Below, piece after piece: positions 1 to 5,232 of a stretch of DNA of 7,282 nt. Origin of the DNA: Bacteroidales bacterium (GTDB taxonomy: Bacteria > Bacteroidota > Bacteroidia > Bacteroidales > VadinHA17); NCBI GenBank assembly GCA_031285575.1, contig JAITVX010000071.1, forward strand, positions 1 to 7,282, in the 5' to 3' direction. The notes below the pieces were generated by a model. The model did no database searches, was not told where the DNA came from, and was given only the letters and a program-made list of their open reading frames with translations. Position 1 is the first letter of the stretch. Each line of letters begins with the position of its first letter. Both the position numbers and the translations under genes were made by a program.

Positions 1-1
1 C

Positions 2-79
2 GTGAAAACAGTGCATGCACAGACTAATCATAACGCTGTCTATACCGATATCATGCTGTACAGATTAAATACCGTTTAA
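2..79 (+). CDS. 3' end of an unrecognised gene, cut by the window edge
   Basis: The frame is open from the left edge and ends with TAA at 77-79, giving 25 residues that start VKTVHAQTNHNAVYTD. I do not recognise the family. The only support for a real gene is the junction: its stop is followed with no gap by the ATG at 80 (TAAATG), the kind of tight spacing seen between co-translated genes in phage-like or island cassettes. The next frame looks like the start of a DNA methyltransferase. It could equally be a chance open frame, since only 78 bases are visible. Confidence 0.25.
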   Translation: MKTVHAQTNHNAVYTDIMLYRLNTV

Positions 80-220
80 ATGCAGTTGAATAATGTTTAC
101 ACCGGCGATACGGCTGAAGTACTGCGCACTCTTTCCGCCGGAAGTGTGGACAGGAAGAATAACCCCAGGCATATAAACGCACCTGAACAGAGGTGTGATT
201 TCTCGGACAGTTCGTTTTAA
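80..220 (+). pseudogene. DNA methyltransferase (N4/N6, site-specific), 5' fragment
   Basis: The frame begins MQLNNVYTGDTAEVLRTLSA followed by GSVD. This is the usual opening of short-form DNA adenine-N6/cytosine-N4 methyltransferases: x-I/V-Y-x-G-D-x-x-x-V-L-x-x-L-P-x-x-S-V-D, just before the catalytic (D/N/S)PPY motif. Such enzymes methylate DNA with S-adenosylmethionine and are common in phages and restriction islands. Here homology stops after about residue 24 (near position 152). Where a SPPY or DPPY motif should follow, the frame reads RKNNPRH and ends at TAA 218-220 after 46 residues, so the catalytic centre is missing and no activity is possible. The family call rests on this short N-terminal match, not on a catalytic motif. 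It starts directly after the stop of the preceding frame. Confidence 0.45.
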
Positions 221-300
221 ATTCTAGGACTTCTCGTTTTGGCGATTATATTTCGGTCTTTGTGAAAAGACACAAAAAGGACGATTTAAGATGGAGTTTG

Positions 301-345
301 CAACCCAAATCGCACCCCTCAAAAAACGAGGGCGAAAGAGGGTTG
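301..345. repeat. Nested inverted repeat / stable hairpin
   Basis: The outer arms CAACCC (301-306) and GGGTTG (340-345) match over 6 bp. Inside them TCGC (310-313) pairs with GCGA (332-335) and CCTC (317-320) with GAGG (328-331) around a loop of about 7 nt. That gives 14 pairs with one 3-nt bulge and a small internal loop. No T-run follows on the + strand, so it is not a standard terminator. Its role is unknown; a recombination or regulatory site of the lost mobile element is possible. Confidence 0.5.
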
Positions 346-387
346 AAAAAGTCTAAAATTGGCTTGTAACTGTCTAATATTGTCCAT

Positions 388-418
388 GTTGTATGAATCT
401 CATTTTGAGATATTCAAC
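388..418. repeat. Inverted repeat just upstream of the integrase fragment
   Basis: ATCTCA (397-402) and TGAGAT (406-411) form a 6-bp stem with a TTT loop. An outer GTTG (388-391) can pair with CAAC (415-418). It lies immediately 5' of the -7-like box at 420-427, where an operator would sit. That role is inferred from position only. Confidence 0.35.
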
Positions 419-419
419 G

Positions 420-427
420 TAATTTTG
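420..427 (+). promoter_or_regulatory. Candidate Bacteroidota -7 box ahead of the integrase fragment
   Basis: TAATTTTG matches the Bacteroidota TAnnTTTG consensus exactly and lies 25 bases before the ATG at 453. No convincing TTTG/TTG element is seen 19-21 bases upstream, and such boxes arise by chance in AT-rich DNA. Confidence 0.35.
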
Positions 428-452
428 TAGCATCTTTAAAAATGAGTATTTT

Positions 453-549
453 ATGAAAAGAAGTACGTTCAAAGTTCTCTTTTATCTGAAAAGAGACAAA
501 AAGAAATACCGTCCGTTCAGTTTTCTTACCGCCTATCACCGTCAGATAA
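453..549 (+). pseudogene. Tyrosine recombinase (integrase), N-terminal fragment
   Basis: The first 18 residues, MKRSTFKVLFYLKRDKKK, are the characteristic opening of Bacteroidota tyrosine site-specific recombinases (arm-type DNA-binding domain), which are normally around 400 residues and end in a catalytic domain with the R-H-R-Y residues. Here the match is lost after codon 18. The original frame wanders on without similarity to TAA at 654-656. The frame that begins with AAT at 505 reads NTVRSVFLPPITVR before TAA at 547-549, which resembles the usual next segment (VPVxxRITV), so a frameshift near 504 is likely. The SAM-like and catalytic domains are absent. A -7-like box lies 25 bases upstream. 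This is a dead end-fragment of a conjugative or mobilisable element or prophage. Confidence 0.6.
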
Positions 550-747
550 TTGTGCGTCCGAAGCGGAACGATAACTTCGACACTGAAGCATATACCAACA
601 ACGCAACACCCAAAAAAATGGCCCGACAGACCCCGCGAAGCCGAACTGAACTATAAAAAACTCGACTACACCGGCCACCTCAAACGCAGCATCAAACCCA
701 TGTCAAGTAAAACAGCCAAATCATCAATTCAACCCGCAGAAAATTGA

Positions 748-972
748 ATTGCCAGAAAGGATGAAATTACGTACAGAGGTTTAGACGTGAAATTTACGCA
801 ACACCCTGAACTTGCAAAGTTGCTTATTTCGACAGGGAATTTAACCCTCGTAGAACACACAGATATTGACAGTTATTGGGGCGATGGTAAAGACGGAAAG
901 GGGAAAAATCGTTTAGGACATTTACTAATGCAGTTAAGAGCAGAACTTAAAGAAAAATTACGTAGTATATGA
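748..972 (+). pseudogene. NADAR/YbiA-family protein, C-terminal half
   Basis: The frame gives ~74 residues that align end to end with the C-terminal half of YbiA-type NADAR proteins. Landmarks are VKFTQHPELAKLLISTG, LVEHTDIDSYWGDG and GKGKNRLGHLLMQLR. Complete proteins have about 150-180 residues, so the N-terminal half is missing or unrecognisable. NADAR proteins act as N-glycosidases on riboflavin-pathway intermediates or reverse guanosine ADP-ribosylation, as in DarT-NADAR modules. The codon just upstream, TGA at 745-747, falls where the family has the Trp of an NW motif and is preceded by Asn. A GTG at 787 could serve as a start, but homology extends upstream of it in the same frame, so it is probably not the true start. 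The stop TGA at 970-972 overlaps the next ATG (969) as ATGA, indicating past co-translation with the epimerase. No activity is expected. Confidence 0.75.
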
Positions 973-1956
973 AATATCTCGTAATAGGCGTAGCAGGATT
1001 TATTGGTTTTTACTTGACAAAACAACTTTTGGAAAGAGGAAAAACCATTGTCGGCATTGATAATTTGAATGATTATTATGATGTCCGTCTGAAATACGCC
1101 CGATTAAAAGAACTTGAAATATACCCGAATTTTCAATTTGATAAGATCGATATTGCCTACAAAACCGCAATGAATGAACTGTTTAACCTGCATTCATTTG
1201 ATGTTGTATGTAACTTTGCTGCACAAGCGGGAATAATGTACTCAACTATAAATCCCGATGCTTATATTTACAGCAACATTACAGGTTTTCTTAATATTTT
1301 GGATTGTTGTAAAAAACACAACTGCAAACTGATTTATGCAAGTTCAAGCAGTGTTTATGGCGATAACAAGAAAATGTCGTTTTCGGAAAATGACTCGCTA
1401 ACAATACCAAAAAACCTATATGCAAAAACCAAAATACAGAACGAACAGTTAGCACAGATTTATAGCGAGCGACCATTTTGGTTTGCAAATAATCGGCTTG
1501 CGTCTGTTTTCCGTCTATGGTACTTTTGGACGACCAGATATGGCTTATATGCTTTTTACAAAAGCAATTCTTAACCAAGAACCTATCAACATATATGGCG
1601 ACGGAACAACGAAACGAGATTATACTTATGTAGCCGATGTTGTAACGGCTATTGAAAAAATAATTGACTATTTGTTAAAAAATCAATGCAACAACGAAAT
1701 TTTCAATATTGGCAACTCAAACCCTATTTCACTGTTGGAATTAATTGAGAAATTGGAAAATCACCTTGAAATCAATGCAATAAAAAACTTTCTGCCAGCA
1801 AGAACAGAAGAAATTGAAACCACATTTGCCGATTGTTCAAAGTTGGAAAAATGTATTGGTTACAAGCCGAACACGCCAATAGATAAAGGATTAGACGAAT
1901 TTGCAAAGTGGCATAAAGAGTATTTTAACGAAACCTTAAAATTTGTCGTATTATAA
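969..1956 (+). pseudogene. UDP-glucuronate 4-epimerase-type NAD-dependent epimerase, frameshifted
   Basis: This is an extended short-chain dehydrogenase of the UDP-glucuronate 4-epimerase type, which interconverts UDP-GlcA and UDP-GalA in the cytoplasm for capsule or O-antigen synthesis. The first segment (969-~1473, 168 codons) carries the NAD-binding GVAGFIG loop, DNLNDYYDVRLKYARL, AAQAG, SSSSVYG and the catalytic YAKTK (YxxxK). The second segment, in the +1 frame from about 1474 to TAA 1954-1956 (160 codons), carries HFGLQIIGLRLFSVYGTFGR, PDMAYMLFTKAIL, GDGTTKRDYTY and NIGNSNP. Removing one C of the CC at 1473-1474 joins them into a continuous ~328-residue protein of about normal length for the family. 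The gene is therefore whole apart from one inserted base, which is either a recent inactivating mutation or a sequencing error. Its start overlaps the NADAR stop (ATGA). Its AT-rich composition differs from tilS and dxs, consistent with a transferred surface-polysaccharide gene. Confidence 0.9.
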
Positions 1957-1989
1957 AACAAATTTTAGTAACTGTTTCTATTACAATGA

Positions 1990-2124
1990 GGGCAAGCGAT
2001 TGAAAAGGCTACACGAGAATTTGAAGAGTATGAACGTAAAAAGATGCAATATGGAAGTGATTTAGATAGAGCGATTAGAGAATTGAAGTCCCAAACAGAG
2101 GATGATAGCAATGGATCAGAGTAA
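1990..2124 (+). pseudogene. 3' fragment of an unidentified gene, possibly RhuM-like
   Basis: The frame is open from just after TGA at 1987-1989 to TAA at 2122-2124 (44 codons) and has no start codon of its own. It reads GQAIEKATREFEEYERKKMQ, then YGSDLDRAIRELK, ending in an acidic tail. The strongly helical, charged pattern with A-x-x-x-F/Y-x-x-Y and SDxDRxI resembles the C-terminus of the RhuM virulence-protein family, often found in mobile islands of Bacteroidota. I recall that pattern only approximately, so the family is a guess; that it is the tail of a real gene is better supported. It lies 33 bases after the epimerase on the same strand. Confidence 0.35.
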
Positions 2125-2125
2125 A

Positions 2126-2158
2126 TTGTGTGTGATTTGAAAAATTGTTTTATCTTTG
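2126..2158 (+). promoter_or_regulatory. Candidate Bacteroidota promoter
   Basis: TATCTTTG at 2151-2158 matches the TAnnTTTG -7 consensus exactly. A TTG at 2126-2128 lies 22 bases upstream, close to the usual 19-21 for the -33 element. Transcription would start near 2163 and run toward tilS, with no clear gene for the first ~270 bases. Confidence 0.4.
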
Positions 2159-2331
2159 TACCAAGCTAATCAACCTGCTCAAAGTGGGGCAAATTGATGA
2201 AGTTATCTCATTACTTATCCGTTACCTGTTTTGAATCACAGTCGAATTAAAAGACTGATTCATAAAAGAATAAATAAAAGATATAGGTTTGTGGCCAAAT
2301 CGTTACCCTTTAGATATTTGAGACGTTTTAT

Positions 2332-2339
2332 TATATTTG
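2332..2339 (+). promoter_or_regulatory. Candidate -7 box upstream of tilS
   Basis: TATATTTG is a perfect TAnnTTTG match, about 290 bases before the tilS ATG and 92 before the ATG at 2431. There is no good -33 element. It overlaps the left arm of an inverted repeat. Confidence 0.3.
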
Positions 2340-2371
2340 AATACAGGTGGTTATAAGAAAATTTCAAATAT
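2333..2371. repeat. 9-bp perfect inverted repeat
   Basis: ATATTTGAA (2333-2341) is repeated inverted as TTCAAATAT (2363-2371) with a 21-nt spacer, so the arm centres lie about 30 bp, or three helical turns, apart. The left arm overlaps the -7-like box. It could be an operator for a dimeric regulator or simply chance in AT-rich DNA. Confidence 0.3.
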
Positions 2372-2430
2372 GGATATAGCGAAACCTCACAAAACATGAG
2401 TTGGCTTTTTAAAATACCAACACTTGAAAG

Positions 2431-2632
2431 ATGAACATTATGATAGAAAAATTTACACTTAACAATCTCCGCCGCGCCGAATACGTTGTTGTGAGCGAAG
2501 GCCGGAAAGACACAGTTCTCCCCCCGGCAGTCGTCCCGTGCCAGACCCCGCCGCCAAGCGGTAATTGAGAGTGAAAAAATGCACCATCATTACGAACATG
2601 GTATTGAAATTCAATTTTCAGAAGAAGCCTGA
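2431..2632 (+). pseudogene. Composite small-gene remnant upstream of tilS
   Basis: From ATG 2431 the frame reads MNIMIEKFTLNNLRRAEYVV and ends at TGA 2566-2568 (45 residues). The first ~18 residues recall the start of Bacteroidota hypothetical proteins of the DUF6261 kind (IxxFxLxxLRxAEYxQF), a weak match from memory. The sequence then turns abruptly GC-rich (about 2490-2560) and loses any resemblance. A different frame, open from 2495, ends MHHHYEHGIEIQFSEEA with TGA at 2630-2632, whose last base is the first of the tilS ATG (TGATG). This looks like the head of one gene and the tail of the same or another gene left by a deletion or rearrangement. Translation of the tail frame could feed ribosomes to tilS. 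No function is claimed. Confidence 0.3.
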
Positions 2633-3957
2633 TGAATAACAGATTCATAGAATACCTGACAGGTAAATGCCGCACCGGAGCCGATAAAAAATACCTCCTT
2701 GCCGTAAGCGGCGGCATCGACTCTATGACAATGGCCTCCCTTTTCCGCAAAGCAGGAATAGATGCAGGCATTGCCCATTGCAACTTCAGCCTGCGCGGCA
2801 ACGAATCTGACTTGGACGAGGAACTCGTGAAGCAGTATGCCGCCGAAAACAACATGCCATTCCTCCACATACGGTTCGATACCGGAAAATATGCCGCCGC
2901 ACAGGGCATCTCCATACAGATGGCCGCCCGCAACCTGCGCTACGAATGGTTTGAGAAAACAAGAATCAATCACGAATACCACTATATTGCAACAGCCCAT
3001 AACCTGAATGACAATGTTGAAACACTGCTTCTAAACCTTGTTCGTGGAACCGGGATAAAAGGACTTACCGGCATACAGCCGGCAGCAGGGTATATCGTAA
3101 GACCTCTGCTGTTTGCCCTGCGATCCGAAATTGAAAGCCATGCAATGGAAAACGGTATCGTATTCCGCGAAGACAGGTCGAACAGCGAAACAAAATACAC
3201 CCGCAATAAAATAAGGCATCTCGTGCTGCCCCTGCTTCGCGAAATAAACCCTTCGGTTGAAAAAACCCTTGACGAGACGATTGAAAGAATGCAGGAAACC
3301 GGGCAGGCAGTTGAAAGCCATGTTGCGGCGATAAGGGGAAAGGTATCGGAAACAGAAGGAAACAGGACTGTCTTTAATATCGATGGGCTCGAACGTTTGC
3401 AACCAAATAAAACCATACTGTATGAGCTCTTCAAACCGTTTGGACTATCAGGAACGCAGGCTGGCGAGCTCTCTGAAATCATTGCAGGGCAAACAGGCAA
3501 ACGTATCATTACCAAATCGCACACCATATTAAAAGACCGTGAACGCATTGTTGTGTCGCCTAACAGTAATAATACAGTATATGAAGTGATAAACAGCTAT
3601 CGGGAACTTGAAAAAACGTCTTTGTTCAACTCGGTAGCAACTGTGCTGGTTACAGACAACTTTAAAATTCCGGCCGACAGCATTATCGCCTGCCTCGACG
3701 AAGACGAAATTAAATATCCGTTAACGGTCAGGAACTGGAGAGACGGCGATTACTTTTATCCTCTAGGTATGAACAGCAAAAAGAAGGTAAGCGATTTCCT
3801 GACAGATAACCACATCCCGCGCACTGACAAGGATAGGCTTCTTGTGCTTGAATCGGACAGCAAAATTGCCTGGGTTATCGGATACAGAATAGACAACAGG
3901 TTCAGGATAAAGCCACAAACTCGAAAGGCTTTAATAATAAATGGCGGCGGCTGGTAG
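2632..3957 (+). CDS. tilS: tRNA(Ile)-lysidine synthetase
   Basis: TilS attaches lysine to C34 of the tRNA-Ile CAU anticodon using ATP, so the tRNA reads AUA instead of AUG; the enzyme is cytoplasmic and usually essential. The protein has 441 residues, a normal full length. The N-terminal PP-loop ATPase domain has SGGIDS at residues 26-31, followed by AHCNFSLRG (~48-56), TAHNLNDNVETLLL with RGTGIKGL (~121-145) and TRNKIRHLVLPLL (~190-202). The C-terminal TilS domain is seen in RNWRDGDYFYPLG (~367-379), KKVSDFLTDNHIPRTDKD (~384-401) and WVIGYRIDNRF (~414-424). The ATG at 2632 is chosen because it sits just before the conserved opening and overlaps an upstream TGA as TGATG; no Shine-Dalgarno is visible, as is normal in Bacteroidota. 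It converges on the OmpA-like gene 48 bases downstream, and no clear terminator lies between them. Confidence 0.97.
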   Translation: MNNRFIEYLTGKCRTGADKKYLLAVSGGIDSMTMASLFRKAGIDAGIAHCNFSLRGNESDLDEELVKQYAAENNMPFLHIRFDTGKYAAAQGISIQMAARNLRYEWFEKTRINHEYHYIATAHNLNDNVETLLLNLVRGTGIKGLTGIQPAAGYIVRPLLFALRSEIESHAMENGIVFREDRSNSETKYTRNKIRHLVLPLLREINPSVEKTLDETIERMQETGQAVESHVAAIRGKVSETEGNRTVFNIDGLERLQPNKTILYELFKPFGLSGTQAGELSEIIAGQTGKRIITKSHTILKDRERIVVSPNSNNTVYEVINSYRELEKTSLFNSVATVLVTDNFKIPADSIIACLDEDEIKYPLTVRNWRDGDYFYPLGMNSKKKVSDFLTDNHIPRTDKDRLLVLESDSKIAWVIGYRIDNRFRIKPQTRKALIINGGGW

Positions 3958-4005
3958 TTAGCTTTGTGGCTAAGTCTTCCGTTTCGGCAGCATCGGGCTT
4001 CGTAT

Positions 4006-5013
4006 CTAATACCTGTCTATTATCTTGTACAGTTCGTTGAGGTCGGGGGTAAGAATTATCTCCGTTCTTCTGTTTTTCTGGCGGGCATCGGCGGTGTCTC
4101 GGCCGTCGATGGGCATATACTGGCTCCTGCCAGATGCAGTAAGCCGCTGGGGGGCAATACGTGAGCGTTCAAGAAGGGTTCTTACTACCGTTGTGGCTCT
4201 TTTAACACTAAGATCCCAATTATCCCTCAGCTGCCCCGAACCATTGTAAGGCACAACATCGGTGTGCCCCTCGATGGTAATCTGTATGTCGGGGTTTTTC
4301 TCCAAAACTTCCGAAAGCTTGCGGAGGGCGTTCCTTCCGTTGGCATCAATGTCGTAACTGCCCGACCGAAATAGCAGCTGTTCGTCAAGCGAAACATATA
4401 CCTTGCCATTTTTCATGGAAACAGTAAGCCCGTTGTTTTCAAAGCCAAGAAGTGCATCAGATACTTTTGTTTTCAGATCCTGAACCATCGTTTTCTGCGC
4501 TTCAAGTATCGCTTCCAGTTCGGCCAGTTTGGCGTTACGCTGTTCAAGCTCGTGGTTCAGTTCGTCGAGCGACGTTTTCTTGCTGTCGAGCGACTCGGAA
4601 AGCTGCCTCAGAAGTTCTTCCTTTTTCCGAAGGTTTTCCTGCGACGCTTTAAGCTCGGCCAGCATCCGTTGCGTCTCGCGCACATTACCTTTAATAAGGT
4701 CTTCCTGGGCACTCTGCAGCTCGTTATACCTTGCCGTTATGCTGCTTAAATCGCGCAGGGCTTTTGCATGATCGTCTTCAGCCTTATCGTATTGACCTTT
4801 CAGTTCAGCTATTTCCATGCCGATGGCTTCCTGCCTTGCCTCAAGTTCGGCATTCTTCATCTCAAGACCTATGTTTGCCTCTTTCAGAGCGTCGCGTTCG
4901 TTCATAAAATGTCTGCTTGTGTCACTAAGGCTGTTGTATTTCCTGCCCGAAACGCACGAAACGGCTGTCATAAACAAAAATATACCGATTGCATTAATAA
5001 TTTTCATGTTCAT
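4006..5013 (-). CDS. OmpA-family peptidoglycan-binding lipoprotein with coiled coil
   Basis: The 335-residue product starts with a lipoprotein signal peptide (MNMKIINAIGIFLFMTAVSC) whose lipobox AVSC puts the lipidated Cys at residue 20. Residues ~38-185 are a charged, heptad-like coiled coil rich in E, K, L and A. Residues ~200-325 are an OmpA C-terminal domain: LLFRSGSYDI, IEGHTDVVPYNG (~247-258), NWDLSVKRATTVV (~265-277) and QKNRRTEIILTP (~312-323). By family knowledge, Asp252 (GHTD) and Arg272 (LSxxRA) bind diaminopimelate of peptidoglycan. The protein probably tethers the outer membrane to the cell wall, with the coiled coil as a spacer. No OmpA beta-barrel is present. M3 is an alternative start. 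The gene is divergent from dxs; a perfect -7 box (5094-5087) and a hairpin (5048-5071) lie in its upstream region. No terminator is obvious after its TAG at 4006-4008. Confidence 0.93.
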   Translation of the reverse strand: MNMKIINAIGIFLFMTAVSCVSGRKYNSLSDTSRHFMNERDALKEANIGLEMKNAELEARQEAIGMEIAELKGQYDKAEDDHAKALRDLSSITARYNELQSAQEDLIKGNVRETQRMLAELKASQENLRKKEELLRQLSESLDSKKTSLDELNHELEQRNAKLAELEAILEAQKTMVQDLKTKVSDALLGFENNGLTVSMKNGKVYVSLDEQLLFRSGSYDIDANGRNALRKLSEVLEKNPDIQITIEGHTDVVPYNGSGQLRDNWDLSVKRATTVVRTLLERSRIAPQRLTASGRSQYMPIDGRDTADARQKNRRTEIILTPDLNELYKIIDRY

Positions 5014-5047
5014 GTATTGTGTCGTTACTGTCTAAATAACAAATAAT

Positions 5048-5080
5048 CCGGCAGAAAATTGTTGCTGCCGGCAGTTTTTT
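5048..5080 (+). terminator. Terminator-like hairpin with T-run, rightward
   Basis: CCGGCAG (5048-5054) pairs perfectly with CTGCCGG (5065-5071) around a 10-nt loop. After three bases (CAG) there is a run of six T (5075-5080) on the + strand. The segment 5065-5074 is also a 10-bp palindrome, CTGCCGGCAG. Orientation fits termination of rightward transcription arriving across the ompA locus, for example tilS readthrough, before dxs. On the - strand no T-run follows, so there it would be a folded element in the 5' leader of the OmpA-like gene. Confidence 0.5.
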
Positions 5081-5086
5081 ACACAG

Positions 5087-5094
5087 CAAAAATA
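5087..5094 (-). promoter_or_regulatory. Candidate -7 box for the OmpA-like gene
   Basis: The - strand reads TATTTTTG, an exact TAnnTTTG match, 74-81 bases upstream of the start codon. Transcription would begin near 5081 and leave a leader of about 68 nt containing the 5048-5071 hairpin. No clear -33 element is seen at the usual distance. Confidence 0.4.
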
Positions 5095-5169
5095 ATAAAA
5101 AACCTTTGAAAAGTATCAGTCGTCAGGGAATAATAACTATCATGTTTCACATATGTTATTTTTACTCGC

Positions 5170-5202
5170 TTGTGTAAAATTACAAAAAAATATAGAAATT
5201 TG
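5170..5202 (+). promoter_or_regulatory. Candidate dxs promoter
   Basis: GAAATTTG at 5195-5202 fits TAnnTTTG with one mismatch. TTG at 5170-5172 is 22 bases upstream, near the usual -33 spacing. Transcription from about 5209 would leave a ~24-nt leader before the dxs ATG, which fits a Bacteroidota gene with no Shine-Dalgarno. Confidence 0.4.
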
Positions 5203-5232
5203 CGGTTCTATTTTTATTACTAAATCCGTTTA

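Larger units (their letters stand above)
221..452. other. Stretch without a recognisable gene between methylase and integrase fragments
   Basis: No family is recognisable on either strand. One frame is open from 199 to the TAA at 367-369 (56 codons, basic, reading for example VFVKRHKKDDLRW) and a 21-codon ATG frame starts at 292, but neither resembles a known protein. The stretch holds a nested hairpin (301-345), a small hairpin (TTTGTG 259-264 with CACAAA 271-276), an inverted repeat (388-418) and a -7-like box (420-427) just ahead of the integrase fragment. Confidence 0.5.
2125..2430. other. About 300 bases without a recognisable gene
   Basis: This AT-rich stretch has no frame that resembles a known protein. 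The longest start-bearing + frame I see is TTG 2231 to TAA 2356 (41 residues, very basic) and it is probably chance. The stretch holds two perfect TAnnTTTG boxes (2151-2158 and 2332-2339) and a 9-bp inverted repeat (2333-2341 / 2363-2371). It may serve as the leader or promoter region for tilS. Confidence 0.5.

Noticed and set aside
199..369. 56-codon open + frame between methylase and integrase fragments
   Set aside because: No start codon at its beginning and no recognisable family; it overlaps a strong hairpin, so it is more likely non-coding.
742..747. TGA read as tryptophan (alternative genetic code)
   Set aside because: The NADAR frame itself ends in TGA, the neighbouring epimerase has a separate frameshift, and the intact tilS and dxs contain no internal TGA; simple decay explains it better.
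2231..2356. Short basic + frame (41 residues) from TTG
   Set aside because: Composition follows A-rich DNA, no family resemblance, and the start is weak.
1..2632. CRISPR array or other regularly spaced repeats
   Set aside because: No repeat unit of 20 or more bases recurs with regular spacing anywhere in the window.
2409..3000. Long - strand open frames over the tilS start
   Set aside because: They lie opposite the clear TilS PP-loop domain and show no family motifs; they follow from codon use on the + strand.
3958..4005. Possible terminator between convergent tilS and the OmpA-like gene
   Set aside because: TTAGC (3958-3962) can pair with GCTAA (3969-3973), but the stem is 5 bp, AT-rich and has no T-run on either strand.
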